51,661 nt of DNA from Verrucomicrobiota bacterium (GCA_016871575.1 VHCW01000027.1:1-51661), one strand, 5' to 3'. Counted from the first letter of the stretch, positions 24,036-34,199 are shown. Numbers and translations are program-made. The notes: generated by a model not told the origin, from the letters alone.

Positions 24036-27000
24036 CTACTTGACCTCCAGGGTGAAGCTCTCGCTGTGGCTGTTGAATTCGGGGGCGTACATGCACTGGA
24101 TCTCGGCGATGCCGGTCTGGTACTTGCCTTTGAGTTGGACGCGCGTCGAGTACTCGAACACATAGACGCCCTTCGGCAGGTAATCTATGAAGAAGTGGCT
24201 CGCAGTGTCGCGGGTGCTCTCGTAGTAGGCGAGGCCGTCCTGATACTTGTAGTGGCTCAGCACATTCACCGGCTCGGTGCCGCTGCCGCGCTGGTCTTTC
24301 ATGTGGACGTATTCCATGTCGCGGTCAGTCCGCAGCTCGATCCGCACGACCAACTCATCGCCGACTGACAACGCGCCGGTCACGGGCTTCAACACTTGGC
24401 CTTTCTTGGTCGTATCCTTGATCCAAAGGGTCTTCTTCAGTTTCAACGGCGTGCCTTCGTGTGGCGTGACCTTGGTCATGTCTTCGAGATACTGCCAGTG
24501 GACGCTGCCCCAACTGACACCTTCGTCCACCTTCTTCACCGTGACAGCGCCCATCGCGGGTTTGATCTCGGTGCGGAGGAAACGCTGCTCGTAGAAACCG
24601 GTGCCCGCTTCGACTTTCTCCGGCTTGATCCAATCGCCGGCGAGCGCGACTTCGACGAGCGCGTCGCTGGCGAGCTTGTTCGAGCCGCGCAGCAACAGCG
24701 CATAGACAGCGTCGGCAGTGGCTTTGGTCGTCTTCCAGTCCTGCGTCTGTTTCTGTTTCAAAAGCCAGACTTGGCAATCGTCCACGGCTTGCGCGTCGTT
24801 CGCGACCTCGGCGAACATCTCGATCATCATCGCCTGCGTCTCGATCGGTGCGCGATACCACCACCAACTCAGTTCGAGTTCGCGCCAGAACATGCCGAGT
24901 TCCTCGGTGCTGACGCTGCGTTCCTTGATGGACTTCAGGATGTCCTGCGGCGTCTGCTTGTCGCCGAACCGCTGCAACGCGATGGCCAGATGCGCCTGCG
25001 ACTGCCGGCAGTTCACCTTCAACCAGAACTTGCGCGACTGGCGCAGGAAGAAGTCCACCGCTTCTTGATGCTGCTTGGCGACGGGCTTGTCCTTGAGGAA
25101 GAAGCTGCGACCGTAGAGATAGAACGCGTCGGTGTAGCTCGGCACGTACAAGTCTTTGTTGATGATGCGCCGGTAGTGGTTGTCCATCCATGCGTCGAGC
25201 GCGGTGAGCGATTTGATGGCGGGTTTCACGTCAACCTCCACGCTCAGATGACGCAAACGCCCAAAGCCGGTCGTGATGTAGAGGCTGATGTATTCACTCG
25301 GCCGGCCGCCGGGGAACCACGGCCAGAGACCTTCGCTCAACTGCATCTCGGTGAGCTTCCGCAGTGTGCGCGCGGATTCTTCGTCGAGCCGGTTGGCGTC
25401 GAAAAGAATGCCGACGTTCTTGCGTGCCTGGCTTTCCTTCATCGCCTGACGGAGCCACGGCGTTTCTTCGAGCATCACCGATTTCAGGTCCTGGTTCTTT
25501 TCCAGAGGACTGTCGAGCGCGGGCGTGCCTTTCCAGAGATCGAAGATACGGCGGATCTTCGGGTCGGAGTTGGCGATGTGGCGGGCGAGCGCGTTGGCGT
25601 AGAGCCGGTTGAAGATTTGCTCGCTGCACTCGTAGGGGTACTCCATCAGGTACGGCAACGCCATCACCGCGTACCACGCCGGCTGCGAGACCATCTGTAC
25701 CGTCAACGACTGATTACGAAGAGTGTTGGATTTACCGGACTCCAGCAATTTCTTGAACTCGAACTGCTTCGTTACCTTACCGCGGATCGGCAACGGCAAC
25801 GATTCGGTGACGAGAATCCGCCGGCTCAGCACCGGTAAGAAACCTTCTTCGCCGTCGCTGGCTGCTGTAGTCGCACCGACAGCTTTGTAGGTGAGGAAAC
25901 CCATGCCGTCGGGCACGGCGATGCGCCACGAGTAGCTGCGCGATTGTTTGGCGGGCACGTCGAAGCTCTGTTCGGTCGCGCGGTTGCCGAGCGCGTCGTC
26001 AACGGGCTTGAGCGTCGCGGCATCGGCGAACGTGAGTCTGACTTTGCCGGTCTGCGGTTTGTCGGTCTGGTTGCTGACTTTGACCGTGAACTCGATCGCG
26101 TCGCCTTCGCGCACAAACCGCGGCGGGTTCGACTCGACCATCAGGTCTTTCGCCGTCACCGTCTTGTCGGTAAGGAACCCGGCGCGGAGTTGTTTGTCGT
26201 GGGCGAAGCCGAGGAACTTCCATTCGGTCAACGCCTCCGGCATCGTAAACACCATCTTCACGACGCCATCGTCGCCGGCGAGCAGGTGCGGGAAGAAGAA
26301 CGCGGTCTCGTTGAGGTTTTTGCGCGCAGTGACTTTGCTGAGGTCGGGCGCGGTCGCGACGCCGCCGCCGACTCCGGCTTCGTTTTTGTCTTTGGCAAGT
26401 TTTTGTGCCGCCACGAAGCTAAACGCATCTAGCGCCGTCGCAGAAGCTGGTACCGGTGCGGGTGTCCCCGCGAGCGCGGGCCGGCTCTCCGCCGCTGCAT
26501 CCACGGCGTACACCGACAGTTCGCCTTTTGCCATTCTGCGGCCGAAGTAACCGTAGCCCCAGAGGTTGGCGATGATGTCGGGCGGGAATGCGCGGTAACG
26601 CCAATCCACGCTGCGATGCGGCGTCTGCCACCAGCCTTGGATGTGCTGGAAATCGAGCTTGGCGTTCTGGAACTCGGCGTTGACCCGGTCAAACTCGTGC
26701 CGAAACACGTTGAACGCCCGCGGCCAGTTGTGCGGCAAATACTGGTCGAGCGAAGCGTCGTAGAGCGCCGCGACCATCTCGGCGGCGGCACGTTCCGGGT
26801 TGTAGGCCGCGTCACCTGACGCGGCGTTTCCCCCGGCGCCGCGTGGGGTCACGCGGCCTACAAGGCCCTTGGTGATTACGGCGGTCCACGTCTCTTTCTG
26901 GCCGGGCATGAGTTTGGAGCGGAAGCTTTCCCATTTCACAGTGAGAGTCTTGTTCGACCACGGCACCTGCACGACACTCTCGTTGAGGTAAGCGCGGTTC

Positions 27001-30000
27001 TCGCGGACGTAAGTGACGCGCAGCGTGAACCCGCCGCGCATCTCTTCGGTGACGGGCTGCTCGATGAGTTCCTGTGTCCGGTTGCTGACGGTCCAGTAGC
27101 TCTTCAACGGTTTGCCTTCGCACTCCAATTCGACGAACGCCCGGCCCGTGTCGTAGCCGGTGCCCCAGAGCGCGGTGAACTTGTCGCCCGGCTCGACCGA
27201 CCATTTCGGCGCGGCGAACCGATTCGCGATCTTGACCGGGTAGTGCCGCTCGCGCGGGTCAACGACCTGCACCGTCAATCGTGCCGTGACCTTCTTGCCA
27301 AACCGGTCCTTCGTCTCCAGCGACGCGCGGTAAATCCCCGCCTTCAATTTCAAATTGACCAGCGTCTTGCCGGTGGCGGCGTCGGTCTTGAACTCCTGTT
27401 CGGCAACGGCCTTGCCGAGTTCCCACGAATCGGGGTTCGACAGATCGGTTTTCGGTTCTTCGCCGCCCCACCACCAGTATTCGCGCTGCAACGCGGCGCG
27501 CTCGACCTTCGCCGGTTGTTTGAGCGCGTACAGCGTGAGCGTGCCGGTCGCCGGCTGCGCCACGCCGTCGAGCGACTTCGTTTCGACGGTGAACTCGACC
27601 GGTTTGTCCGGCTGCTGCCAGTTGTCCGCCACGAGCAACGCCTGCAACGCCGTGTACGCGGCGCGCACGGACTGCTGGTCGGAACGCGTTTCGCCGGTGG
27701 TGTCGGTTACGTCGGCGTTGATCGTGAAGACGAAGACGGGTTCGTTCTTCTCCGGCACGCTGCGGTCCGGCTCGGCGGTGAACGCGATCTTGAACGTGCC
27801 GTCGGCCTCGGTGACGGCGGTGCCGTGGGCGATGGCTTTGACGGCGGGTGGTTGCCACCACCAGCACCAGTACGGGAACTGCACGCCGCGGCTGACGCGC
27901 CATTTGACTTTCGCGCCGCCGATGGCTGCACCGGTGTAGGCGGTCGCTTTGCCGGTGAGATTCACCGTCGCGGCGAGTTTCGCGGCCTCGGTCGGCTTGG
28001 CGAGTTCGACTTGGAACTTCGGGCGTTTGTATTCCTCGACATTGAACGTGGAGGAGCCATTAGGACCGATAAGACTCATACGACCCATGACCCGGTCGCG
28101 CGGCGCAGTGAAACTGCCGCTGAACGCGCCGTAGTCATTACACGCGAGATCGGCTTTGGCGATTTCCTTGTTGTTCGGGTCGCGGAAGGTCACGGTCAGC
28201 TTCTGCCCGGCAACGGTTTCATAGTTGGCCGCGCCGCGGTCGTAGCGGAGATGAATGCCCTTGAAGTAAATGGTCTGGCCGGGGCGATAGAGCGCGCGGT
28301 CGGTGAAGAAGACGGTCTGTGTTCCGGTTTTGTTCCGGTCGCGGTTGCCCTGGCCCCAGAACTCGCGGTTGCTGGAAACGGCCTGGCCTTTGTGCTCGGC
28401 AAGCACGATGATGTTCTGGTTCTTGATCGAGAATTCGAACCGGCCGTTCTCGTCGGTCCTGGCCGGCTCGACGGGTTTGAACCAGCCTTCGCGGTCGCGC
28501 TGCCAGATGCGGACGGTCGCGCCGGCGACGGGCGTGCCGCTGTTGGATTTGAGAACGAAGCCGCTGTGCGGTTTGTTGTCGTTACGGAGTTGGACAACGA
28601 GCGCGAGGTCGCTGACCCAGACGGCGGCGACGCTGACCATGTTTTCCCTCTCGCTGAAATTATGGTCGTGGCTGGCAACGATAAAATAGAAACCCGGTTT
28701 CAGCTTCGTCGGCGCGGGAAGTTTCTCGGTGCGTTGTTTGTAGTCCTTTGTCGGCGGCAGGTCGGCGTTCCATTCGAGCACCGGCGTGGCGGCGAGGAGT
28801 TGTTTGCGCTGGTTGTCGTCGAAGCCGCCGAAACCCCAGCGCGTCCGCTTGATGTAATCCTCAAAATCCGCCGGCACGGCGCGGAAATAGACTTTCGTGA
28901 TGTTGCGGTAGGCGACATTGAGCGTCGGCCACGGCTCGTTCCAGACGCGCTCGGTGTCGAGATGGGCTGACTTCGCTTCGATCTGCTGGATGAGATTGAA
29001 ACACATCGTGCCGCCGGCGGAATTCGGGAAGGCGTCGAGGCCGCGCTGGGCCAGCTCGCGGGCTTTGACGGGATCGCCGTCTTGGTTGATTTGTGTGGCC
29101 AGCGCGGCGAGGGCGCGGGCGAAGACTTCGTGCTTGGCGGTGGCTTCAATGAAACGCTGGAGAGCGGCTTTGTAGCGGTCATTCTTATTCTCGCCGACAG
29201 CTTTGTTGTGGCCGTAGATGAGACGCGCGAGGTCGGCGTCGTAGAACGCCGAGCGGTCGGCATCGGCCTGATGGAACCGCAGCAAGTTCTGGTAAAGCGA
29301 GATTGCTTTGGAGTCTGCCGTGTTCCAATTCATGAACTCGTCGGCGTCGGCGAAGATCGGGCTGGCGGCGTCGAGTTCAAACTCGTCCTCGGCCTTGGTC
29401 GCGCCGTGTTCGCCGGCTTGGTAGAACTGGAGCGCTTCGTAGGCGAGGAAATCGAACATCGTCGGACGATAACTGTCGGGCACGCTGCCTTTGGTGAGGA
29501 GGTCGTTGTAGTCGGTGACGGGCGTGGCCTTGAGGACTTTCTCGTGGGCGAGCGCGGCGGTGAAATGTTTGTCAATCTCGGCGAGGATGCGGGCGAGGTC
29601 CCACGTCTGGATGTCCGGCCCCGGTGCGGCGGCAGTCTGGGTGCGTTGCATGAAACGCCAGCGGTTGTGTTGGAAATACTGCCAGTACCAATGCGCAAGG
29701 ATCGCTTCCAACGCGGGCTTCATCTCGGCCGGGTACTTGGCGATTTCGTCTTGAAGGCGGAAGATTTTTTCTTCGGGCTTGTTGCCTTGGATGTTGCCTT
29801 CGAGGGCGATTTTCCTGCCGATGGCCTTGATAGCCTCGGCCCAAGCTTTGTCGGCGAGCGCGCCTTTGATAATAGGCTCCAGTTCCTCGATGGCGGTCTT
29901 GGGCAGTCCTTTGTTGACGGCGTCGTCAACTTTTTTCCATTGCGCATCGCGCGACCCGGCGACGATGGCGGCGAGAAAACTCAGGCAAAGAATGGCGTGT

Positions 30001-30005
30001 TTCAT
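24036..30005 (-). CDS. very large bacterial alpha-2-macroglobulin with thioester
   Basis: The 1989-residue protein starts with a Sec signal peptide (MKHAILCLSFLAAIVAGSRD) without a lipobox, so it is probably periplasmic or secreted. Residues ~25-380 form a helical, TPR-like N-terminal region. A macroglobulin module has FFTDRALYRPGQTIYFKG near 565-583. The A2M domain has FFFPHLLAGDDGVVKMVFTM near 1232-1252. The thioester motif C-x-E-Q is intact as C1460-S-E-Q (YPYECSEQIFNRL), so the protein can trap proteases covalently. Bacterial homologues usually sit beside pbpC, which is not present here. A palindromic repeat is translated in frame at ~1048-1068. The start at 30005 has GGAG eight bases upstream. 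Divergent from carB1. Confidence 0.92.
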   Translation of the reverse strand: MKHAILCLSFLAAIVAGSRDAQWKKVDDAVNKGLPKTAIEELEPIIKGALADKAWAEAIKAIGRKIALEGNIQGNKPEEKIFRLQDEIAKYPAEMKPALEAILAHWYWQYFQHNRWRFMQRTQTAAAPGPDIQTWDLARILAEIDKHFTAALAHEKVLKATPVTDYNDLLTKGSVPDSYRPTMFDFLAYEALQFYQAGEHGATKAEDEFELDAASPIFADADEFMNWNTADSKAISLYQNLLRFHQADADRSAFYDADLARLIYGHNKAVGENKNDRYKAALQRFIEATAKHEVFARALAALATQINQDGDPVKARELAQRGLDAFPNSAGGTMCFNLIQQIEAKSAHLDTERVWNEPWPTLNVAYRNITKVYFRAVPADFEDYIKRTRWGFGGFDDNQRKQLLAATPVLEWNADLPPTKDYKQRTEKLPAPTKLKPGFYFIVASHDHNFSERENMVSVAAVWVSDLALVVQLRNDNKPHSGFVLKSNSGTPVAGATVRIWQRDREGWFKPVEPARTDENGRFEFSIKNQNIIVLAEHKGQAVSSNREFWGQGNRDRNKTGTQTVFFTDRALYRPGQTIYFKGIHLRYDRGAANYETVAGQKLTVTFRDPNNKEIAKADLACNDYGAFSGSFTAPRDRVMGRMSLIGPNGSSTFNVEEYKRPKFQVELAKPTEAAKLAATVNLTGKATAYTGAAIGGAKVKWRVSRGVQFPYWCWWWQPPAVKAIAHGTAVTEADGTFKIAFTAEPDRSVPEKNEPVFVFTINADVTDTTGETRSDQQSVRAAYTALQALLVADNWQQPDKPVEFTVETKSLDGVAQPATGTLTLYALKQPAKVERAALQREYWWWGGEEPKTDLSNPDSWELGKAVAEQEFKTDAATGKTLVNLKLKAGIYRASLETKDRFGKKVTARLTVQVVDPRERHYPVKIANRFAAPKWSVEPGDKFTALWGTGYDTGRAFVELECEGKPLKSYWTVSNRTQELIEQPVTEEMRGGFTLRVTYVRENRAYLNESVVQVPWSNKTLTVKWESFRSKLMPGQKETWTAVITKGLVGRVTPRGAGGNAASGDAAYNPERAAAEMVAALYDASLDQYLPHNWPRAFNVFRHEFDRVNAEFQNAKLDFQHIQGWWQTPHRSVDWRYRAFPPDIIANLWGYGYFGRRMAKGELSVYAVDAAAESRPALAGTPAPVPASATALDAFSFVAAQKLAKDKNEAGVGGGVATAPDLSKVTARKNLNETAFFFPHLLAGDDGVVKMVFTMPEALTEWKFLGFAHDKQLRAGFLTDKTVTAKDLMVESNPPRFVREGDAIEFTVKVSNQTDKPQTGKVRLTFADAATLKPVDDALGNRATEQSFDVPAKQSRSYSWRIAVPDGMGFLTYKAVGATTAASDGEEGFLPVLSRRILVTESLPLPIRGKVTKQFEFKKLLESGKSNTLRNQSLTVQMVSQPAWYAVMALPYLMEYPYECSEQIFNRLYANALARHIANSDPKIRRIFDLWKGTPALDSPLEKNQDLKSVMLEETPWLRQAMKESQARKNVGILFDANRLDEESARTLRKLTEMQLSEGLWPWFPGGRPSEYISLYITTGFGRLRHLSVEVDVKPAIKSLTALDAWMDNHYRRIINKDLYVPSYTDAFYLYGRSFFLKDKPVAKQHQEAVDFFLRQSRKFWLKVNCRQSQAHLAIALQRFGDKQTPQDILKSIKERSVSTEELGMFWRELELSWWWYRAPIETQAMMIEMFAEVANDAQAVDDCQVWLLKQKQTQDWKTTKATADAVYALLLRGSNKLASDALVEVALAGDWIKPEKVEAGTGFYEQRFLRTEIKPAMGAVTVKKVDEGVSWGSVHWQYLEDMTKVTPHEGTPLKLKKTLWIKDTTKKGQVLKPVTGALSVGDELVVRIELRTDRDMEYVHMKDQRGSGTEPVNVLSHYKYQDGLAYYESTRDTASHFFIDYLPKGVYVFEYSTRVQLKGKYQTGIAEIQCMYAPEFNSHSESFTLEVK
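26801..26862. repeat. REP-like palindrome read in frame inside the macroglobulin gene
   Basis: Left arm TGTAGGCCGCGTCACCTGAC... (26801-26826) and right arm (26837-26862, ending GCGGCCTACA) are inverted with three mismatches in 26. It encodes part of LVGRVTPRGAGGNAASGDAA in the protein without a stop. It shares the TGTAGGCCG edge with the repeat at 13196. Confidence 0.9.
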
Positions 30006-30117
30006 AATATGATCTCCATGCTTCCGACACCGAAAACTGCGATTTGTTCCGTGCAAAGATTACCAAAATCAGGATTGAATGGAAGCTGTCTCTATCATAG
30101 AGTCCGCCTCCAATACT

Positions 30118-33100
30118 ATGGCTAAACGAACTGATATCCACAAGGTCCTTATCATTGGAAGCGGCCCCATCGTCATCGGTCAAGCTTGCGAGTTTGACTA
30201 TTCCGGCACTCAGGCGTGCAAAGCACTCAAGAGTCTCGGCTACCAAATCGTGCTCGTGAATTCCAATCCCGCCACGATCATGACCGATCCCGGCATGGCC
30301 GACGCCACTTACATCGAGCCGCTCAACCTCGAACGGCTCACGCAAATCATCGAGAAGGAACGCCCGGACGCATTGCTGCCAAATCTCGGCGGCCAGACGG
30401 GACTGAATCTTTCCTCGGAGTTGAACAAGGCCGGCGTGCTCGCCAAGTACAACGTCCAGATCATCGGCGTGCAGGCCGACGCCATCGAGCGCGGCGAGGA
30501 CCGGCTGGCGTTCAAGGAGACGATGAAGAAGCTCGGCATTGACCTGCCGCAGAGCGATCTCGCCTACACGGTCGAGGAAGCGGAGGCTGTCGCGGCAAAG
30601 CTCGGCTACCCGGTGGTGATTCGTCCCGCGTACACGATGGGCGGCACCGGCGGCGGGATGGTGTTCAACGTCGAGGAACTCCGCGTGGTCGCGGCCCGCG
30701 GCATCACGGCGAGTTTGATCGGACAACTTCTCATCGAGGAATCAGTGCTCGGCTGGGAAGAACTCGAACTCGAGGTCGTCCGCGACTCGAAGAATCAGAT
30801 GATCACGGTTTGTTTCATCGAGAACATTGACGCGATGGGCGTGCATACCGGTGACTCGTTCTGCGCCGCGCCGATGTTGACGATTGATCCGAAGCTCCAG
30901 AAGAAATTGCAGAAATGGTCGTACGACATTGTCGAGGCTATCGGCGTCATCGGTGGCACGAACATCCAGTTCGCCCACGACCCGAAGACGGGCCGGGTGG
31001 TCATCATTGAGATCAACCCGCGCACGTCGCGTTCGTCGGCGCTCGCGTCGAAGGCGACCGGCTTTCCGATCGCGCGCGTTTCGACGTTGCTGGCGGCAGG
31101 GCACACGATGGACGAGATCACGTATTGGCGCGACGGCACGTTGGAGAAGTACACGCCGTCGGGCGATTACGTCGTGATCAAGTTTGCCCGGTGGGCGTTT
31201 GAGAAGTTCAAAGGCTCGATTGACAAGCTCGGCACGCAGATGCGCGCCGTCGGCGAGGCGATGAGCATCGGCAAGAATTACAAGGAAGCGTTCCAGAAAG
31301 CGATCCGCTCGCTCGAAACCGGCCGGCACGGGCTGGGGTTCGCGAAGGACTTCAACAAGAAGAGCCTGCCGGAGTTGATGAGCCTGCTCTGCCAGGCAAC
31401 GAGCGAACGCCAGTTCATCATGTACGAGGCGCTCCGCAAAGGCGCGGACGTCGAGGAGTTGTACAAGCTCACCTTCATCAAACCGTATTTCATCCAGCAG
31501 ATGAAGGAACTGGTCGAACTCGAAGAGCAAATCCTCAAGCACAAAGGCAAGGCGTTACCGGACAAGCTGCTCGTCCAAGCCAAGAAGGATGGGTTCGCCG
31601 ACAAGTATCTCGCGAAGATTCTCAGCGTGCCGGAGAAGACGATCCGCGACCAACGCCGCAAGCTCGGCGTCGTGGCCGGTTGGCATGCCGTGCCGGTCAG
31701 CGGTGTCGAGAACGCCGCGTACTACTATTCGACCTACAACGCGCCCGACCAGGCGCCGGTCAGCAAGAAACGCAAAGTCATGATCCTCGGCGGCGGCCCG
31801 AACCGCATCGGCCAAGGCATCGAGTTCGACTACTGCTGCTGTCACGCCGCGTTCATGCTCAAAGAGCAGGGCATCGAGACGATCATGGTCAACTGCAACC
31901 CCGAAACCGTCTCGACCGACTACGACACGTCCGACAAACTCTATTTCGAGCCGCTCACCGTCGAGGACGTTCTCGCCATCTACGAGAAGGAAAAACCGGA
32001 AGGCGTCATCTGCCAGTTCGGCGGCCAGACGCCACTGAACATCGCCGCCGAGTTGCAGGAGGCCGGTGTGAAAATTCTCGGCACGACCGTCGAGACCATC
32101 GCCGCCGCCGAAGACCGCGACCTGTTCCGCAAGATGATGGAGAAACTCGGCATCCCGATGCCCGAGTCCGGCATGGCCACGACGATTGACGAAGCCGTCG
32201 CTGTCGCCAACAAGATCGGCTATCCGTTGATGGTGCGCCCGTCGTTCGTGCTCGGCGGACGCGGCATGGAAGTCGTCCAAGACGAACCGATGCTCCGCGA
32301 ATACATGGCCGCCGCCGTGGACGTCACGCCCGACCGGCCGATCCTGATTGACCGGTTCCTCCAAGAAGCCCTCGAATGCGAAGCCGACGCGCTCGCTGAC
32401 GGCAACGACGTCTTCGTGCCCGCCGTGATGGAACACATCGAGCTTGCCGGCATCCATTCCGGTGACTCCGCCTGCGTCATTCCGCCGGTCACGATTCCGA
32501 AGAAGCACATCGAGACCATCAACGAATACACGCGCCGCATCGCGCGCGAGTTGAAGGTCGTCGGCCTGATGAATATCCAATACGCCATCGAGAACGACAA
32601 GGTGTACGTGCTCGAAGCTAATCCGCGCGCCTCCCGCACCGTGCCGATCGTGTCGAAAGTATGCGGGTTCAGCATGGCCCGGTCCGCCACGCAATTGATG
32701 CTCGGCGCGAAGCTCAAGGACCTGAACCTGAAACAGAAGTCGCCGAAGCACTTTGGCGTCAAGGAATCGGTGTTCCCCTTCAACATGTATCCCGAAGTGG
32801 ACCCGGTGCTCGGCCCCGAAATGCGTTCCACCGGCGAAGTGCTCGGCCTCGCCGACACCTTCGGCATGGCCTTCTTCAAAGCCGAAGAAGCCGCCAAGCC
32901 GTCCTTGCCGACCTCCGGCACCGTCCTCATCACGACGGTCGAAAAGAACAAGCAGTTGGTCGAAATCGCGAAGGGCTTCGACAAACTCGGCTTCAAGATC
33001 CTGGCCACCGAGGGCACACAAAAGTTCCTGACCGACCACGGTATTGCCAGCACGCATATCCGCAAGCAGTACGAGGGTCGCCCCAACATCACCGACGCGA

Positions 33101-33315
33101 TCACGAACAAAGAGATCCAGTTGCTGATCAACACCCCTGCCGGCAAGCGCAGTCGCACGGACGATTCGTACATCCGCAAGACCGCCATCAAGCACAAGGT
33201 GCCGTACATGACCACGTTGGCGGCTGCCTTGGCGAGCGTGCGCGGCATCGAAGCCGAGCGCGCCGGTCATGCCGGTGTCAAATCCCTCCAGACCTACCAC
33301 ACCGCCATTCAATAA
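30118..33315 (+). CDS. carB: carbamoyl-phosphate synthase large subunit, divergent paralogue
   Basis: The 1065-residue protein has the full large-subunit order: an N-terminal ATP-grasp synthetase half ([20 protein letters not shown]), an oligomerisation region, a second ATP-grasp half ([20 protein letters not shown]) and an MGS-like allosteric domain (residues ~930-1065). It makes carbamoyl phosphate for pyrimidines and arginine. In the first half it departs from the usual text (GDSFCAAPMLTIDPKLQKKL where typical CarB has [14 protein letters not shown]), whereas the copy at 35948 is canonical. The start is the ATG at 30118; an upstream in-frame ATG at 30079 is less likely. No carA is in the window. 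Confidence 0.93.
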   Translation: MAKRTDIHKVLIIGSGPIVIGQACEFDYSGTQACKALKSLGYQIVLVNSNPATIMTDPGMADATYIEPLNLERLTQIIEKERPDALLPNLGGQTGLNLSSELNKAGVLAKYNVQIIGVQADAIERGEDRLAFKETMKKLGIDLPQSDLAYTVEEAEAVAAKLGYPVVIRPAYTMGGTGGGMVFNVEELRVVAARGITASLIGQLLIEESVLGWEELELEVVRDSKNQMITVCFIENIDAMGVHTGDSFCAAPMLTIDPKLQKKLQKWSYDIVEAIGVIGGTNIQFAHDPKTGRVVIIEINPRTSRSSALASKATGFPIARVSTLLAAGHTMDEITYWRDGTLEKYTPSGDYVVIKFARWAFEKFKGSIDKLGTQMRAVGEAMSIGKNYKEAFQKAIRSLETGRHGLGFAKDFNKKSLPELMSLLCQATSERQFIMYEALRKGADVEELYKLTFIKPYFIQQMKELVELEEQILKHKGKALPDKLLVQAKKDGFADKYLAKILSVPEKTIRDQRRKLGVVAGWHAVPVSGVENAAYYYSTYNAPDQAPVSKKRKVMILGGGPNRIGQGIEFDYCCCHAAFMLKEQGIETIMVNCNPETVSTDYDTSDKLYFEPLTVEDVLAIYEKEKPEGVICQFGGQTPLNIAAELQEAGVKILGTTVETIAAAEDRDLFRKMMEKLGIPMPESGMATTIDEAVAVANKIGYPLMVRPSFVLGGRGMEVVQDEPMLREYMAAAVDVTPDRPILIDRFLQEALECEADALADGNDVFVPAVMEHIELAGIHSGDSACVIPPVTIPKKHIETINEYTRRIARELKVVGLMNIQYAIENDKVYVLEANPRASRTVPIVSKVCGFSMARSATQLMLGAKLKDLNLKQKSPKHFGVKESVFPFNMYPEVDPVLGPEMRSTGEVLGLADTFGMAFFKAEEAAKPSLPTSGTVLITTVEKNKQLVEIAKGFDKLGFKILATEGTQKFLTDHGIASTHIRKQYEGRPNITDAITNKEIQLLINTPAGKRSRTDDSYIRKTAIKHKVPYMTTLAAALASVRGIEAERAGHAGVKSLQTYHTAIQ

Positions 33316-33372
33316 CCACGCCAGACCCCAACCGCCTTCCCATTCCACGCCCGCCCAACCAGTCTGTCCTCT

Positions 33373-33416
33373 TTCGCTCATTTCACTGCAACAATTGTTT
33401 CAGTGAAATGAGCGAA
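33373..33416. repeat. 44-bp near-perfect palindrome, left repeat of PaaX cassette 2
   Basis: Arms pair at every position from 33373/33416 inward except 33389/33400, around the core AACAATTGTT (33390-33399). The part 33387-33415 is repeated directly at 34266-34294 with 26 of 29 positions alike (TTTCAGT then AATGAGCGA). It lies between the convergent ends of carB1 and the PaaX-like gene and could also act as a bidirectional terminator. Confidence 0.92.
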
Positions 33417-33419
33417 GTA

Positions 33420-34199
33420 TTAGGAAGGGGTGTGCAGGTCGAGCAGCCGACGACGGAGCATCGCGCGGAATGTTTGGTGGCGTTCTTCCACATCCGCGCC
33501 ACTGTAGGACCTGGGCCAGAGTTCGCGCGGCAACAGCGGATCGAGTGAGAACGCGTATTGGTACGCCTCGCGTTCGATGCGCGCGAGGCGGGCGAGTTCG
33601 GTCAGGTCGCGCGCCCGTTTGACGGAGGACGGGTTGGCCACGAGATGACGGAGGTAGGTGGTGTGTCGCCGTCCGATCTCTTTGAAGTCCCATGCCGTGA
33701 CCACCACCTCGGCGTCATCGCACAGAAACAGACGGCTGGCCTCAAACCCGCAGAAGCATTCCGGTATTCCCTGCGCTTGGATCGTCTCGCGCAACAACGG
33801 CTCCACTTCGTGAGGCCAAACCCACACGCTGTATTGCAAACAGCCGAGCTTCGCGTTGTGCAGCGCCCGCCAAAGACGGGTGCGATCCTTGCGACGGTCG
33901 GTCGGCAGGTCGAAGCTGAACACCCGCCACTTGCCGTCCCATGGTTTCGTCCAATGCCGGTTCGGGTCGAACACCCGTACGCGCGCCCGGCCGCGTTCGG
34001 TGATTGTGAAGTGGGCGTTTCGTCCGCGACCGTGTCGCGAGACGAGTTGCTGTTGGCGCCAACGGTCCAGCAACTGGTCGAGGTTGCGTCCGCCGGGCGT
34101 GTCGCGGAAGCCGGCGAGGATCAGGCCGCAGTCGCGCCGCGAAAACACTTCCAGCCCCCAAAAGAAAAACTCCAACGCGATTTCGCACTCCAGTCTCAT
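33420..34199 (-). CDS. PaaX-family regulator-like protein, copy 2
   Basis: The 259-residue protein is co-linear with the copy at 23110 over its whole length: EIALEFFFWGLEVFSRRDCG, LDQLLDRWRQQQLVSRHGRG, WDGKWRVFSFDLP, YSVWVWPHEVEPLL, IPECFCGFEASRLFLCDD and YQYAFSLDPLLPRELWP. The domain order is winged helix, Cas2-like fold, C-terminal domain. The frame is open far upstream of the ATG at 34199, but that extension runs antisense to the DUF1846 gene and is not coding. It sits between carB1 and the DUF1846-carB2 pair and is bracketed by direct repeats 879 bp apart. Confidence 0.8.
   Translation of the reverse strand: MRLECEIALEFFFWGLEVFSRRDCGLILAGFRDTPGGRNLDQLLDRWRQQQLVSRHGRGRNAHFTITERGRARVRVFDPNRHWTKPWDGKWRVFSFDLPTDRRKDRTRLWRALHNAKLGCLQYSVWVWPHEVEPLLRETIQAQGIPECFCGFEASRLFLCDDAEVVVTAWDFKEIGRRHTTYLRHLVANPSSVKRARDLTELARLARIEREAYQYAFSLDPLLPRELWPRSYSGADVEERHQTFRAMLRRRLLDLHTPS

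Noticed and set aside
27243-28970. 575-residue plus-strand open frame
   Set aside because: Antisense to the macroglobulin gene, with a skewed composition rich in G, V, R and D and no known motif.
31555-33381. 608-residue minus-strand open frame
   Set aside because: Antisense to carB1. It has no recognisable domain and a composition expected from GC-rich codon use on the other strand.
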